Both the position numbers and the translations under genes were made by a program. The notes under the pieces were generated by a model, which searched no databases, was not told where the DNA came from, and worked only from the letters and a program-made list of their open reading frames with translations. From contig JAKOON010000007.1 of assembly GCA_022577435.1 (NCBI GenBank), positions 19,402,881 through 19,466,880 of the forward strand: a DNA stretch of 64,000 nt, read 5' to 3'. The DNA is from Embiotoca jacksoni (taxonomy: Eukaryota; Chordata; Actinopteri; Embiotocidae). Below are positions 36,690 through 48,598 of the stretch, piece by piece (positions within the stretch are counted from its first letter, which is position 1; every line of letters begins with the position of its first letter).

Positions 36690-37740
36690 TATTCTACCTA
36701 CTTCCTTGTCCCCAAGCAGACCAAGAGGTTCTCCCCAATCCTGGATTTGAAGCGGCTAAACAAGTTCCTCAGGGTGCTTAATTTTCAGATGCTCACATTG
36801 AATGCTTTGCTTTAGGCAACTGTTGTAAACCAGGATGGGAACTGTTCGGTAGATCTTCATGATGCCTTTGTATTTCAATCAGTCCACTTCAGGGCAGTCC
36901 CTCAGGGGAGGGTTCGCAAGTACAATGGCTTTCATTTTGGTGTATCCAAGTCACCACAAACATTCAAAATATACAAGGATGCTGGACTTATCCCCCTCCT
37001 TCAAAGAAGTCATTGCATATTACTCTTTGTCATATTTTTTTTTTTTTTTTTAACACACTTGTTTTCCTCAACTAGCAATTTTTGCAAAGTACCAAAATGG
37101 TATCACAGCAAAATCCCTTAAAACTCTACGATTTACAACACAATTTTTGAGAAAATCTGCTGCAAACTTTTTTTCAATTGCAACGATCACAAAAAAAACC
37201 TTCCACAAAATCTTCAAAGTCCCCACATGATGGAGGTGGTCTCAGGCCATCCAAGAAGGCATTCCCTGAGGCCAGGGCGGGAGCAGGTTGACAACTCACA
37301 ACTGATGCCCCCTAACTAGGCTGAGGTACAGTGTACGAGGGCAGGTCTGTCCACAGTTATAGGGCCCTGCACAGCAAGGATGGTATGTAAATCTTTTCAA
37401 ATTGGGGGCAGTTCCCTTAGTTCACTTGGCACACTTCCTCCCAATAGTGTCATGATAAGGACAGACACTGTTTGAGGTGTTTCATATCAACTATGAGAGT
37501 GGGTTTAAGTCTCTGTCCGTGCTTGCACAAGTGCAACACAATGCAAGGTAACGTGTTCCTGAGAGCGTTTTGTCTTCCAGGGCTCCAATATGCAGCGGCA
37601 GATCTGCTGTAGTGGTGTGGTCCCCATTATGGTTACACCCACAAGTGGACCAGATACGGCTTCACTTCAGTTGGGCAGAAGCGGAGATCTGCCAAGCACG
37701 TGAACACTCACTGTCCTCTGTGGTTAATGGCTACAAATAA
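36690..37740 (+). mobile_element. DIRS-type retrotransposon relic (reverse transcriptase and RNase H)
   Basis: Frames on the plus strand read STYFLVPKQTKRFSPILDLK, then RLNKFLRVLNFQMLTLNALL, then a stop, then SVDLHDAFVFQ near the first catalytic aspartate. Farther on, near 37590-37720, are AADLL and WTRYGFTSVGQ with HCPLWLM. These match the order of DIRS1-like reverse transcriptase and RNase H, elements that integrate with a tyrosine recombinase. The copy has many stops and deletions; no recombinase domain was seen. Confidence 0.65.
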
Positions 37741-38208
37741 CACTGTTTAATGTTAATAGATATATTAGTACATCGACTAGTCAGGCACATACCTTTTCTA
37801 TCACTTTAATGCTATCAATTTCAGGAAGCAAAATTTAAGATGAACATAGTAAAACAGTGTGGGCCTGTTTATGACACTATCAGAACAATTTCAAACAGAC
37901 ATAAGGTGCTTTTTGCAGGTCCATATTTATTACAGGTAAGAACATTATAACTAAATCCAGACAAGCAATACTTACGCCTTTTTGAATTATCATTTGAATT
38001 ATCATGAAACGGATCTTCAGATTTAGAATCCTAATTTAGCAGAGCCAACATCATGGAGGAATTAAGTCAGTGTGTTCTGCAGACGTGTCAGCAAGCAGCG
38101 CACAAAAAAGGGGATATTGGAAGCCGGTTGAATGAATGAAAATCACAATCTTCATGACAGTGTCCATGGTGTTTTTCAGATCACCACTGAGCTTTGCACA
38201 CAGCACAT
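37741..38208. other. Unassigned sequence between two retroelements
   Basis: No gene recognised. It may be further degraded DIRS sequence. Confidence 0.4.
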
Positions 38209-38600
38209 TGTTATGACCCTCCTTTTCTGTTTGCTGTGGCTCAAGTGGCCTCTTCCTGCTAGGGCTTGCAGTCAGGGAGGTTCGTGAAGGTATATGTTGG
38301 CACCTGTGCAGGCCTCTACCAGTGCTACAAATACCAGCCTTGTTTAATTGTCTTGCTCTCTCTCCTAGGCTTCACATCTCCTGGTTTGGGTCAGTTGACG
38401 TTATCTTTCACCTGCAACACTCACATACACATTTCTCTCCCATCCATGCATTACATTCCCAACTGATCCTACTCATATTCCCTCCTCATGGTCCTTTCAT
38501 AGATTAACTTTGTTTGATTTTAAATAAAACTCTTCATTGGCATTTCAACCTGTCTCATCTCCCCTCCTCTTTATCACAAGTGTTGAGCCGGTTTGTGACA
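38209..38600 (+). mobile_element. LTR of a Ty3/gypsy-type retrotransposon
   Basis: A 392-base segment beginning TGTTATGACC and ending GTTTGTGACA, with the TG...CA borders of an LTR. It includes AATAAA at 38523-38528 about 70 bases before the end. A tRNA primer site follows within three bases, which fixes the right border. No second LTR is visible in the window, so the element is truncated. Confidence 0.7.
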
Positions 38601-38602
38601 AG

Positions 38603-38616
38603 TGGGGCTCGTCCGG
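38603..38616 (+). other. Primer binding site, tRNA-Pro type
   Basis: TGGGGCTCGTCCGG directly after the LTR corresponds to the 3' end of tRNA-Pro, with one G fewer than the usual run of five. It primes minus-strand DNA synthesis in LTR retrotransposons. Confidence 0.7.
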
Positions 38617-39080
38617 TAACCATTTGTTAAGAGTAAATTTATTTGAGCTGAACGTAGCCTTTTGTGGTTTGGCCTGGATTAAATTGGTGTATTGCTAATC
38701 TCTTTGGCAGACAGTGGCTATTGTCTTGGATTGTCTTGCAGGAGTGTTGATTGGTGAATTGTTTTGGATGAACATGTCAGTACAACGCATGATTTGTTGT
38801 TTGTTCACCATCTTTTTGAGGTTGGGAAATGTCAGGTTCTCATGTTCCTCTTTTGGTAATTTGTCAGAGAGTTTGGTAATTGGTCCCCTTTGTGTTGTTA
38901 GTTGTGTGTTTGTCTGTGTTTTTTGTGTTGTCTGTTCAAACAGGAGTACTTTTCCCCTGTTAGGTTAGGCTTAGCAGAGGGTTCCCCTACAGGACTTGTG
39001 GTGTTCCACTTAGATGGCGGCGAAGGTGGGTAGAGTCATTGGCTTGGGAGCACCTCTGGCTGTGAGAGGGTCGCAAGTTT
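38617..39080 (+). mobile_element. Gypsy 5' leader sequence
   Basis: Sequence following the primer site is the presumed untranslated leader. It is GT-rich and has no gag frame. Its right border is estimated; coding regions are missing. Confidence 0.4.
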
Positions 39081-40277
39081 TATGGTTGCTTTTATCACAC
39101 CGCTGGTTTGTTGTGCATAATTAATTTTAACATTTATTTTAAATATTTTTTTAAATAAAACATTCAAAATAAATTATATAATTGGGAGGCAGAGAATTTA
39201 GTTTTGAAAAATGTATGATGTACATGGGAAAAAAAATGCAAGGGGGACTTTGATTTATACTATGTATATAATTTATATTGAAAGCACCCTCATATCTCTA
39301 GCAAGTCACGTGTCTCTGGTGTGAATTATTTCCATGTCATTATGTGTCACAATGCAAGGAGTTCAGAGAAAGTTACCTCATCCTATTAACTCCCATCTGC
39401 CACATTTAGCTGTAGTATCCTTGTAAATACATTAATATTGACTTATTGTTCTGACTCATCAAAAGATAATAAATTTAAAGTTATGTGGGAATACTGCACA
39501 TCCTTCTGCACAAGGACACTGTTTCCCAACTTTATCAGTTGACTCCACTCTCCTTTTGACAGAGTTCTGCTTTTACAGACGGGGAAAAAGGATGACAGTA
39601 CTTGTCGTCACCATAGCAGCTGTTCGTGTATTCTGACTAGTCCCATGCTGTTTGCAATTCTGCTGCAGTTACACTGTGAACCTCAGGCCACAAGAACTAT
39701 GACAAATCTTCCACCACACCCTGTGCTCGTGTTGTGCGACATTGATTCACAACGTTAGAGCCCCAGGTGTTTGGAGGAGCAAATAATGAAGCTTCCATAA
39801 AGATGGATTTGGTTGAATCACTATTATGTTGTAGCAATTTGTGAGGAAAAGTAGGGAAGTGAGCATTTATTTATTGGTCATGGGTTATTAACGTTCAGCC
39901 ATAAATGCTTTTAAATGTCAAGCTAATGAGCTGTCATTGCGTGGGTCTAAAACTTGAGCAGTTCACACACAAGTAGAAGTATCTGAAAACACACACACAG
40001 ACACACAGAGCTCCCTGTGAGGTCCATTCTGAGACCTATTAAATAATCAGACGGGTTTCTCCCCCACTGACAAAAATCAGAAACCAATCGGCTACTCCTC
40101 AGCAAACAGCGGTTTATGTGTGTACATGTGTGTTTTAAAGAGAGGAAGCAAGGCACGATATCACTGAGAATTTTCCGTCTGCATGGCTCATCTCTCACCA
40201 GTGACCCTGTCTAAATTCTGGCCTTAGCTTCTCAAAATCCACCTCCATCTCTTTAATCTCATACCAAACATAATGAC

Positions 40278-40279
<2 letters not shown>
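39081..40279. other. Non-coding sequence, no gene seen
   Basis: AT-rich at its start (39110-39180), otherwise unremarkable. Confidence 0.55.

Positions 40280-40335
<56 letters not shown>
40280..40335. repeat. (CA)n microsatellite
   Basis: About 28 CA units. Confidence 0.98.
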
Positions 40336-40337
<2 letters not shown>

Positions 40338-40519
40338 TCTAACTATATTTGTCTTTCTATTCTGGTTTCCCTTATTTCCCTACTCTCTTTACAAAGTCAG
40401 ACCGACATTCATTTTGAAGTGTTCATTTAACACTGACATTGCTTCTATTTGTATATCAAAAAACACATAACTAAAACAAGCTGTTGGAAATGGAAATTTG
40501 GCCAACTGGAGAAAATAAT

Positions 40520-41400
40520 TCCAAAAGAATTCAATCCAATTCAATAACATTTCATTCATATAGTACCAAATCACAACACAACAGTTTATTTCAGGGCACT
40601 TAACATAGTAAAGTCCTTACAACAGGAAAAAAAACTGTTGTTATCTTGTAGTCATTTTACCTAAAACCTTTATAGTGTGATGAAATTTTAACTCCATGAA
40701 TGTCGAACAATGCACACTTTCAAGTGTTGACTGTTAACACTGGAAATAGTTCACATTCAAACAACTCAAGGTTAAAGTAAAATTAACTCTTCATGGGATT
40801 TAAGTTTTATCTCCCAAAGAGTTCAGGTTCAACTCCTGAAAAGTGTTAAAAATCAACTCCAAGAAAAGAGTTGCTTTCACTCTGCTTGGGAGTGTATTCG
40901 ATGGTCTCACGTACAAGCAAAAAGAGTTGATTTGAACTCGGGGAGAGTTTATTCCAAAGATGTTAATTTGCTGTGTGGGCAGTCAGCAACCGAGAGAAAA
41001 GAACAGCATCGAGAACCAAGACAATGAAATGTTGGTGGGAGCACTCATCGCAGACCTAGGGATGCCTGCTAAAGAAAGAACAGAATTATGCCAGTGAGGG
41101 GAACAAACAGTAAGCAAGACTATGGCAGAGAGGAAGCATGAAATTGACCAGATTTAGTGCCATATAAGTGCATAAAGAATGAAAGAGGGAGAGGAAAGGA
41201 GATGAGTGCATCACTAGAGGTCCCCCAGCAGCCTAGGCCTATAACAGCATAACGAAGGGATGGTTCAAGGTCACATGAGCCAGCCCTAACTATACACTTT
41301 ATCACAAAGGAAAGTTTTAAGCCTAATCCTAAAACTAGAGAGGGTGCCCGCCCCCTGAACCGAAATAGTCGCAATAGTCCTGGTCTTGAAATAACAGATC
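40520..41400 (-). mobile_element. L2/Maui-like LINE 3' region, interrupted
   Basis: The minus strand shows the L2 3' blocks in order: AGGCATCCCTAGGTCTGCGA, CCACCAACATTTCATTGTCT and, after an insertion, GGACTTTACTATGTTAAGTG and TTGTGATTTGGTACTATATG. It is the same 3' region as at 43480-43735. The coding part would lie above about 41300 and is not recognisable. Confidence 0.65.
40635..40980. mobile_element. MITE-like insertion with GAGTTGA motifs
   Basis: This roughly 345-base block splits the L2 3' region. It is rich in variants of AGAGTTGA and TTAACAC and ends near TTTGCTGTGTG, like a common fish MITE. Clear inverted ends and target duplications could not be fixed, so borders are approximate. 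Confidence 0.45.
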
Positions 41401-41899
41401 ACCTGTTCACCTTTTCAGTCATGGGAATTAGGACTTGGAGAATATTTATTACCGTTTTTAAGCATGTCGTGCAGTGGCACTGCGTGGGAATATGCCATTT
41501 CTGATACATTACTTCTGATTAATACAGAATTTGGGCTGGACTGTTGGTCAACAACATTCTAAATGAGTGTTGGGCTCCACAAAGGCAGAACATTTGCTTG
41601 TGAATTTTATGAATGCCACAACTGCGTATTATTCAACAGGAACAGTCCCGGGTTTATTTTCCAGACTGTAGCCAGGCTGACAAAGTGTCACAGCTCTGTT
41701 GAGTCTCTGCAGATGGGAGTCTTGAAATTTTTCAAATTAGGGAAAAGTTGATCACCACCTTCTTACCGCTGTCACATGCTGTATCTCTAAGTAGAGGGGC
41801 CTTGGAGATGTCTGGAGGACCTGATTTATACTGAGATCCCCTCTAACCTGTTGATCTTTCTGAGCCAACAACAAGAATTGCTTCATCTAAATCATCAAC
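41401..41899. other. Unassigned sequence
   Basis: No gene recognised. Parts may be decayed 5' sequence of the neighbouring L2 copies. Confidence 0.4.
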
Positions 41900-42034
41900 T
41901 TGTCTTTTAGACATCAATGGACATCAATTATGTGACCATCTGAAATGGTATGGAATGATTTGTTTGAAGATTTTCAATGAGGCTTTAGACACTCCAAATT
42001 TTTTACGTACTTAAAAACATTTTAAAGACTTAAA

Positions 42035-42133
42035 AAATGTTGTGATCAATTGTATCAACAGCAGATTCACCTGGATAAGTTTACATACTTGTCCAACTGA
42101 ATCTGCTGTTGATACAATTGCTCACAACATTTT
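42035..42133. repeat. Inverted duplication inside the L2, 36-base arms
   Basis: The arm at about 42034-42069 and the arm at 42098-42133 are reverse complements with one mismatch, separated by 28 bases. The right arm is genuine L2 coding sequence; the left arm is a reversed copy of it. Confidence 0.9.
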
Positions 42134-42439
42134 ATTACAGAGATTGGAAGATGTCATTAGAGTTAGGGTTCAAACCATCAGAGGGGTGTATCAAATAGAT
42201 TCAAATCTGTTCATGTTAACAACAACTTTCACCTGCACAAAAGTTAATTATAGTGTAACAAGGTTCAATGCTTTATCTGAGACTTTTCACCTTATACTGT
42301 ACATGCTTTCCCTGAGTGATATTATAAGGAAAAACTGCATACATTTTCATTGTTATTCAGATGACACCGTTATCTTTCTATGAAACCGGATGAAACAAAT
42401 TTGTTGGTGAAAATTCAAACATCTCTTTAAAAGACGTAC

Positions 42440-42870
42440 CGTATTTTTCGGACTATAAGGCGCACTTAAAATCCTTAAATTTTCTCAAAAATTGACAGTG
42501 CGCCTTATAATCCAGCACGCCTTATGTATGATTACTTGTTGTGCTTATTGATCGATTTTATGTGGTACAATGCGCTCAAAAATCTGTCGAAATGTGTAAG
42601 TACGACTTTGGTAAGCAACGAAGCCGCTCCGCTCAATGGATATTCGGAGCATTACGGTACGCTGTGTCACTACCTGATCGGCCCCGTAACAGGAATGTAA
42701 TGTCGAAACTAAAAGTGCATTCATGTAAGGCAGCCCGCGCCCGGAGTTTGATTTACCGGACTGTGTTGTTTTGCTTAATGCGCTTTATAATCCGGTGCGG
42801 CTTATGTGTGAACATAGACATGTTAATTCACAGTGCGCCTTATAATTTGTATTATATTTGGCCCTAAACA
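42440..42870. mobile_element. Non-autonomous DNA transposon inserted in the L2
   Basis: Starts CCGTATTTTTCGGACTATAA then GGCGCAC, a terminal motif of a common fish repeat. Subterminal blocks mirror each other: GCGCCTTATAATCCAGCACG at the left against GCGCTTTATAATCCGGTGCG and CAGTGCGCCTTATAA at the right. The far right end has decayed. It contains no transposase. Superfamily not assigned. Confidence 0.65.
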
Positions 42871-43735
42871 CCTTGGTAATTATTTATCCAAATCGCAGTT
42901 TCTTAAGATGAAATTGCCTTGGTTTGCAGCACCACTCAGGGGAATCTTGGTTTCATTTTTAATGAGGATATGTCCTTCAAATCACACATAAAGCAAGTCT
43001 CTAGGACTGTTTTCTTTTGTCTACGCAATATCACTAGCATCAGGAACAAACGGACTCAGTACATTGCAGAAATATTATCCATGCATTTGTTACTTCTAAG
43101 ATAGACTACTGTAATTGTTTGTAATTAGGATGTCCCAATAACCATTTGAAAAGCCTCACATTTCTCCCATATTAGTTTCTCTTTATCAGCATCCATAAAA
43201 TCATAAATAAAATTCAAAATTCTTCTGATTTACAAAGCTCTTGAAGGCCTAGTTCCATCTTATTTCAAAGATCTTACCTTATCATCTAAACAGAGCGCGT
43301 TGTACCACTTTGTGGTTTCCAGAGTTTTCAAAAGTAGACTGGGAAGCAGAGCTTTAAGCTTTCCTGTGGAACCAGCTCCCTCTTTACCTTTAGGATTAAG
43401 CTTAAAATGTTCCTATTTGACAAAGATCAGTTATGGCCGGCTCATCTCTAAATGCTATAGACCTAGGCTTCTGGGAAACCTTTAAATGATGCACTGAGCT
43501 TCTCTCCTTCAAAGGTTTCCTCCTGGTAAAGAACGTTTTTCCTACCCATTGTTGAGGGTTTCTCCCCCTGTTAAAAGGGTGTTTTTCCTTTCAGCTATCA
43601 CTGATGTGGGGTTCCTCTCTATAATAAGGTTATTTTCTAAGGACTTTACTATGCTAAGTTTCTTAAAATAACTTGTATTGTGATTTCACATTGTATAGAA
43701 AACACTGAATTCAATTGAATGAATAGAATGCAGCT

Positions 43736-45138
43736 GAGTAGCAGGGAGCATCCTTTTAGCTGATAGCTGACTTGTATGTCAGATTTTTGCTGCTGATTGA
43801 GTTCTGCAGGATTAATCAAACTACAACCAGCAATGCATTTGGGAGTGTTTTTTAATGCATGAAATGTACTAGAATATTCCACATCAACTGACCACAACTA
43901 AAGGCAAACTTGTTTATACCTATTCTAAATAGTCACATTTGAAGACAAGGCTATAAACTGGCCATCAAAACCTTCTCCTGGATGTATCACACTGCATCCA
44001 CAATCTTTTTCTACAAATTAAAGGGGCTTTTACGTGTGTTTGTAGTCTAAATTTAATGACTTTTGCAAACAGGCAAAAGAGCCATGCTTTTTAGCAACCT
44101 CTTCTCAAAGCCATTCATGATTTTGGACTCCGTTGTACACATAAAACATAAAGAATGATAGATGTAATATGGTCAAAACTAGAGATCTCCCAAGCCAATC
44201 ATAAAAGATTGAGTAAGGAGTTGATCTCGGTACATTTTGAATGATCAGTCATTTGATGAGTAACTTAATTGTCGGCCAAAATTATCGTCATCTTTGCTGA
44301 TGTAAACAGGTCTTGTTTCGAAGTCACTTCAGGGTAACGATAATACCTGATTGGGACATGCCTAGTTTGTAAGTTGGCATTTTTGTTGAATTCTCACTCT
44401 TACTGCATCATACCTCTGTCACCATCGTATCAGGTATCATAGATCTGACCTTCACTAAAATGACTGCATCAAAATAATAATTAAAACATTTTTTTTAGCT
44501 TGTCTCTTTTTCTCTTTTACACTTTTGTTTTTTCTTTGTCCATCCTTCCACATTCTTCTTGGAAGAGGAGAAAGTGGGAGGATTGCTCACTACAGTCATT
44601 TACCTCAACAAATATGATTCTCCAGAGACCCAATGGGAAAATGCAGGGAGACGGATGATGGTGAGAGCAGGGCGGATGAGTAGTAGGCGGAGGAAACAAA
44701 GTAAAGCTTTTAATCTGTAAATGGAGAAGGGTAATGGTCATTTAAGCATTAAGATATCCCCTTTGTCTGTCTGCTCTGTTTGTGTCTCCTTAATGCTCCT
44801 TAAACATTTATGAAGGCTGATAACAAAGACCCTAGCTACGCAGAGTAATCAAATCACTGCTGGTTATAGGGCTCTACTCGGAACACAAAAGGAGGGGGAG
44901 AAAGAGAGAGACATAAAGAGTGAGAGATAGGAAGAGAAACAGAGTATCAGTATGAGAAATATAGATACACTGTAAAAAAAAAAAAAAAAAGAAGAGTTAA
45001 GAAGACTTTCAAAAAATAAGGCAACCTGCTGCAAAGCTTTCTTGAGTTTACTCAACTAAAGGGTAATGTGTTAGATCAACTTGGGTTAAGAAGTGTAATC
45101 AAAGTGGTATCTTACATTTTTCAAAATTCAGATTACTA
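43736..45138. other. Non-coding sequence, no gene seen
   Basis: Contains a purine-rich part (44880-44950) and an A run near 44975. No protein similarity. Confidence 0.55.
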
Positions 45139-45600
45139 CATCCCCGTTTCCAAAAAAGTTGGGTCCCTGTGAAAAATATAACTAAAACAAATAAAAAAAA
45201 TATTTGCAAGTCATGTAGACTCATTTATTTGAAAATGAACAAAGACAACATCTCACATGTGGAAACTAAGAAATGTTTTTTTTTTTTTTAATAAAAAATA
45301 TATGCTCACTTTGAATTTGATGGCAGCAATACATTTCAAAAAACAGTGAAGATGAGTAGGGGTGGGCAAATAGTGCAACAATTAGGAATAATGTCTCCAC
45401 ATAAAAATGTTAAAGAATTTGGGGATTTCATAATCTACGGGACATAAAATCATTAAAAGATTCAGAGAGCTCAAAATCTCTGTTTGCAAGGGACAAGGCC
45501 GAAAACCATTACGGGATGGCTGGGATCTTTGGGCCCTTAGGTGACACCACATTAAAAACAGACACAGTTCTGCAGTGGAATTATGCTTCCAGTAAAATTT
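45139..45600 (+). mobile_element. Truncated Tc/mariner-type element, relative of 20888
   Basis: Begins CATCCCCGTTTCCAAAAAAG after TA and shares subterminal and transposase-like blocks with 20888-21440, such as TTTGAATTTGATGGCAGCAA and the ATCTACG...CATAAAATCATTAAA region. The right half is missing. Confidence 0.65.
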
Positions 45601-46069
45601 GCATGAAATGTCTTGTTAAGGCATACCCAAAGTAAAATGAAAGCTGTTCCTAAATGATTTGTAGTCGAGTTTTAATCACTTTTGAAACACTTTTATCCCT
45701 AACAGTTAGAGTCACTATAGGTGTTACTGGCACTGAGTTAAACAATTTGGAATACACTAAAGTAGAGTGTTTTTTTATTCTCGCCTGAATTATTATTATT
45801 ATTTTTAAAGTGCTTGTAAATGACAGACGCTATGAGGTATTACCAGGACAACATAATGGGGCTTCAGTATAAAATCTGATCTAATTCACATTCAAAGTTG
45901 ATAACAATAATACAGAAAAAAACAAGTTTTATACAAGTTTTACTTGTTACTTGTTATCCCTAACAGTCCAGGCATTTCCAAAGAAAATGCCATTTGGAGA
46001 GATTTGGAGACATTACAAGTAGTATTGTGAAAAAAAAAAAAAAAGATCAAACTATTTATTATAACACAT
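45601..46069. other. Non-coding sequence, no gene seen
   Basis: AT-rich with short homopolymers; nothing recognised. Confidence 0.5.
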
Positions 46070-47247
46070 ATGAGCACTATAAACTTTGTAAAAGGTCCAT
46101 CTGGCATTGTTTTCATGATAAAACGTAAAAATGCTCATATGCACGGGATTAGAGTGGCCGATTACTATCTGGACGCAGCCAGTCTGCTGTCTGATACGGT
46201 GGTCAGTGGTATTGGAGCTCCTCAGGGAACTGTTCTGTCTCCCTTCCTGTTCACCTCATACACAACTGACTTCCAGTACAACTCAGAGTCCTGCCATCTG
46301 CAGAAGTTCTCTGATGACTCTGCAGTGGTAGGGTTTATAAGGGATGGACGGGAGGATGAGTACAGGGCAGTAGTGGAGGACTTTGTGGAGTGGGCGGGAA
46401 GAAATCACCTGCTCCTGAACGTGGCCAAGACCAGAGAGATGGTGGTCGACTTCAGGAGGAAGATGACGGCTCCACAACCACTGAGAGTTCTGGGAGAGGG
46501 GGTGGACATGGTTGAGGAGTACAAGTACCTGGGTGTGTCCATCGACAATAGACTGAACTGGAAGACCAACATCAACGCTGTCTACAAGAAGGGGATGAGT
46601 CGACTCTTTTTCTTGAGGAAACTTCGATCCTTCAATGTGTGCCAGCAAGATCTTGGAGATGTTCTACCAGTCTGTTGTGGCCAGTGCATTGTACTTCGCT
46701 GTGGTCTGCTGGGGGAGCAGCATTGGAGCCGGTGACACCAACAGACTTAACAAACTGGTTAAGAAGGCCGGCTCCATCATCGGCTACAAACTGGATAGCC
46801 TGGAAAAGGTGGTGGAGAGGAGGATGCTGAACAAACTATTATCCATATTGGATAATCCTGACCACCCTCTCCACCACCTGCTGCAGGGACAGCGGAGCAC
46901 TTTCTCCAAAAGACTCCTTCAGCTCCGCTGTCACAAGGACAGATACAGGAGATCAATCCTGCCGACCGCAATAAGACTGGACAATAACTCACCTCTGGCA
47001 AAATCCATCACACAACAATAACACTGTTGACTGTGTTTCTTCGTTGTTTGTATATAATATATATAGATATATATACTGTACTGTATATACTGTGCATTTT
47101 ATATTTTATATTTTTTTACTGCTATTTTACTGCTATTTTATTGCTTTTCTATTATTCTATTATTATCTTATTGCTTCCTGTATGCTGCTGTGGCGAAAAC
47201 ATTTCCCCTCAGGGATTAATAAAATAACTACCTAACCTAACCTAACC
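46070..47247 (+). mobile_element. Rex1-like LINE, 5'-truncated, one frameshift
   Basis: The frame from 46070 carries reverse-transcriptase motifs: GIGAPQGTVLSPFLF (about 46212-46256), the catalytic FSDDSAVVGF (46307-46336), and DFVEWAGRNHLLLNVAKTRE with DFRRKM. Near 46643 one extra C shifts the frame. The rest continues from 46635 to 47021 as KILEMFYQSVVASALYFAVV to a normal stop. The 3' region follows, with CAGGGATTAATAAAATAACT and a CCTAA-type tail. LINEs of this type copy their RNA at nicked target DNA. The endonuclease is missing. The low damage suggests a fairly young copy. Its upper border is approximate and may be near 46140. Confidence 0.75.
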
Positions 47248-48598
47248 AGTCAGGAAGCCGGAAAAACTGCCCCCAAAAGCCACATATCCATGTGTTCAGA
47301 ATCTCATTGGCTATACATTGTGTCAATCTTTGCCACTGTAGTTTGTGATTGGCTGCAGTGGTAAACAACAGAAGAGAGGAGGGCACTTTTGCTCCACACA
47401 TGCTACGGTTGGCTTCTACAGCCTGGATACAGGAATTAGAAGGTCCTCTTTGTGTCAATCAAATGGTGTCGGACATGTTAGATAGAGTGTGGTGCAGATG
47501 ACAGCAGAGCTGGCTTTGTGCCAGGATATCTCATGTTTTTACCGGACAATCTATGGAGATTTATGAACGCATGGCGCATAATTCCAAATGACACAACCAC
47601 AGATCGTGTATTATGAATATATTAATGCTTTTTGCACTAAATACTTTGACGGATTTGATTTACTGGACCTTCGCTGACTTAACCTTTCTGTCGCACTTTT
47701 CCTGGTCAGTGTGGGACTGCGGCATCATTTGTTTTGTTTGCGGTCTCACAAAGCTGTGTACTGTACATGCGATGGTTATTGAATCTTAAAATCGAATCAG
47801 GAGAGTTTTAGTGTTCCACAGACATCTTGCGTGAGTTTATGCGTTGACTTTTAACTTTGTTGATGGAAGGTGGGTACCGTTAAAACTCTGATGGCCCACA
47901 GTAAGTGCAGAGGCAGCACATGTCAGTTCTCACAACCATAACATCTGTTTCAGGAAATGGTTTGCGCAGAATATTGCTAAAACATCGGTCGCAGAATAAG
48001 AAAAATACAAAACGGGCAACAGCACAGGAAAGTAGCCTTATTACTCAGATATTTATAGCAAAGACAGTGATTCCGCTTGGTAACTCCACTGACTAACAGC
48101 TGGCAAGGTTTGCAAGTAGCTTATAAAACACTAACTTAGGTCACACAAGTGTTTGACTGGTGTATCAATAGAGATGCAACACCATGAATTTTAATAAAAT
48201 ATAACTTTTAGAGAGTGAAGATATTTTATTTTTTTCTCACAATTGTGAAACCTAATTTAATATACTTGTTGATGTTTTTTTTTTTTTTTTTTTTTTTTTA
48301 ACACATTTTTATTTCTACTTTACACAGACTTCAAGTTTAAATGCTGTTGTAAATAAAACTACTTTTGGTCCAGCTAGTCCTAAGTATGCCCTCTTTATAT
48401 GCCGGTTGAGTCAAATGTGTTTTTGTAGCCATAACAGTGTAATAACAGATTTCTTTCTGTCCACTTACAGGAGGGAGAAAGTACTGAAGACAAAACTGGC
48501 ATATCACATTTTAAACTAATATGGTAAACTGGGTAGCTCAGTTCCTTCTTCAAACCTGTAGCAGGTGACATCATAGCTATACTGACCCTGTCTCCCAA
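47248..48598. other. Non-coding sequence, no gene seen
   Basis: Includes a run of 25 T (48275-48299). No gene or transposon recognised. Confidence 0.55.

Larger units (their letters stand above)
41900..43735 (+). mobile_element. L2-clade LINE with reverse transcriptase remnants and 3' region
   Basis: On the plus strand the polymerase pieces come in order. TIAHNILLQRLEDVI (about 42110-42155) is the start of the catalytic domain. HFHCYSDDTVIFL (42343-42380) holds the catalytic aspartate pair as YSDD. After an inserted MITE come MSFKSHIKQVSRTVFFCLRN (42970-43030), a broken thumb/C-terminal region to about 43440, and the 3' untranslated blocks GATGCACTGAGCTTC and GGTTTCCTCCTGG. It ends in TCAATTGAAT-like tail sequence. 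Stops and frameshifts make it inactive. The left border is estimated. Confidence 0.7.

Noticed and set aside
47228..47247. Telomere-like CCTAACCTAACC sequence
   Set aside because: It is the simple-repeat tail of the LINE ending there, and the unit is not the vertebrate telomere repeat CCCTAA.
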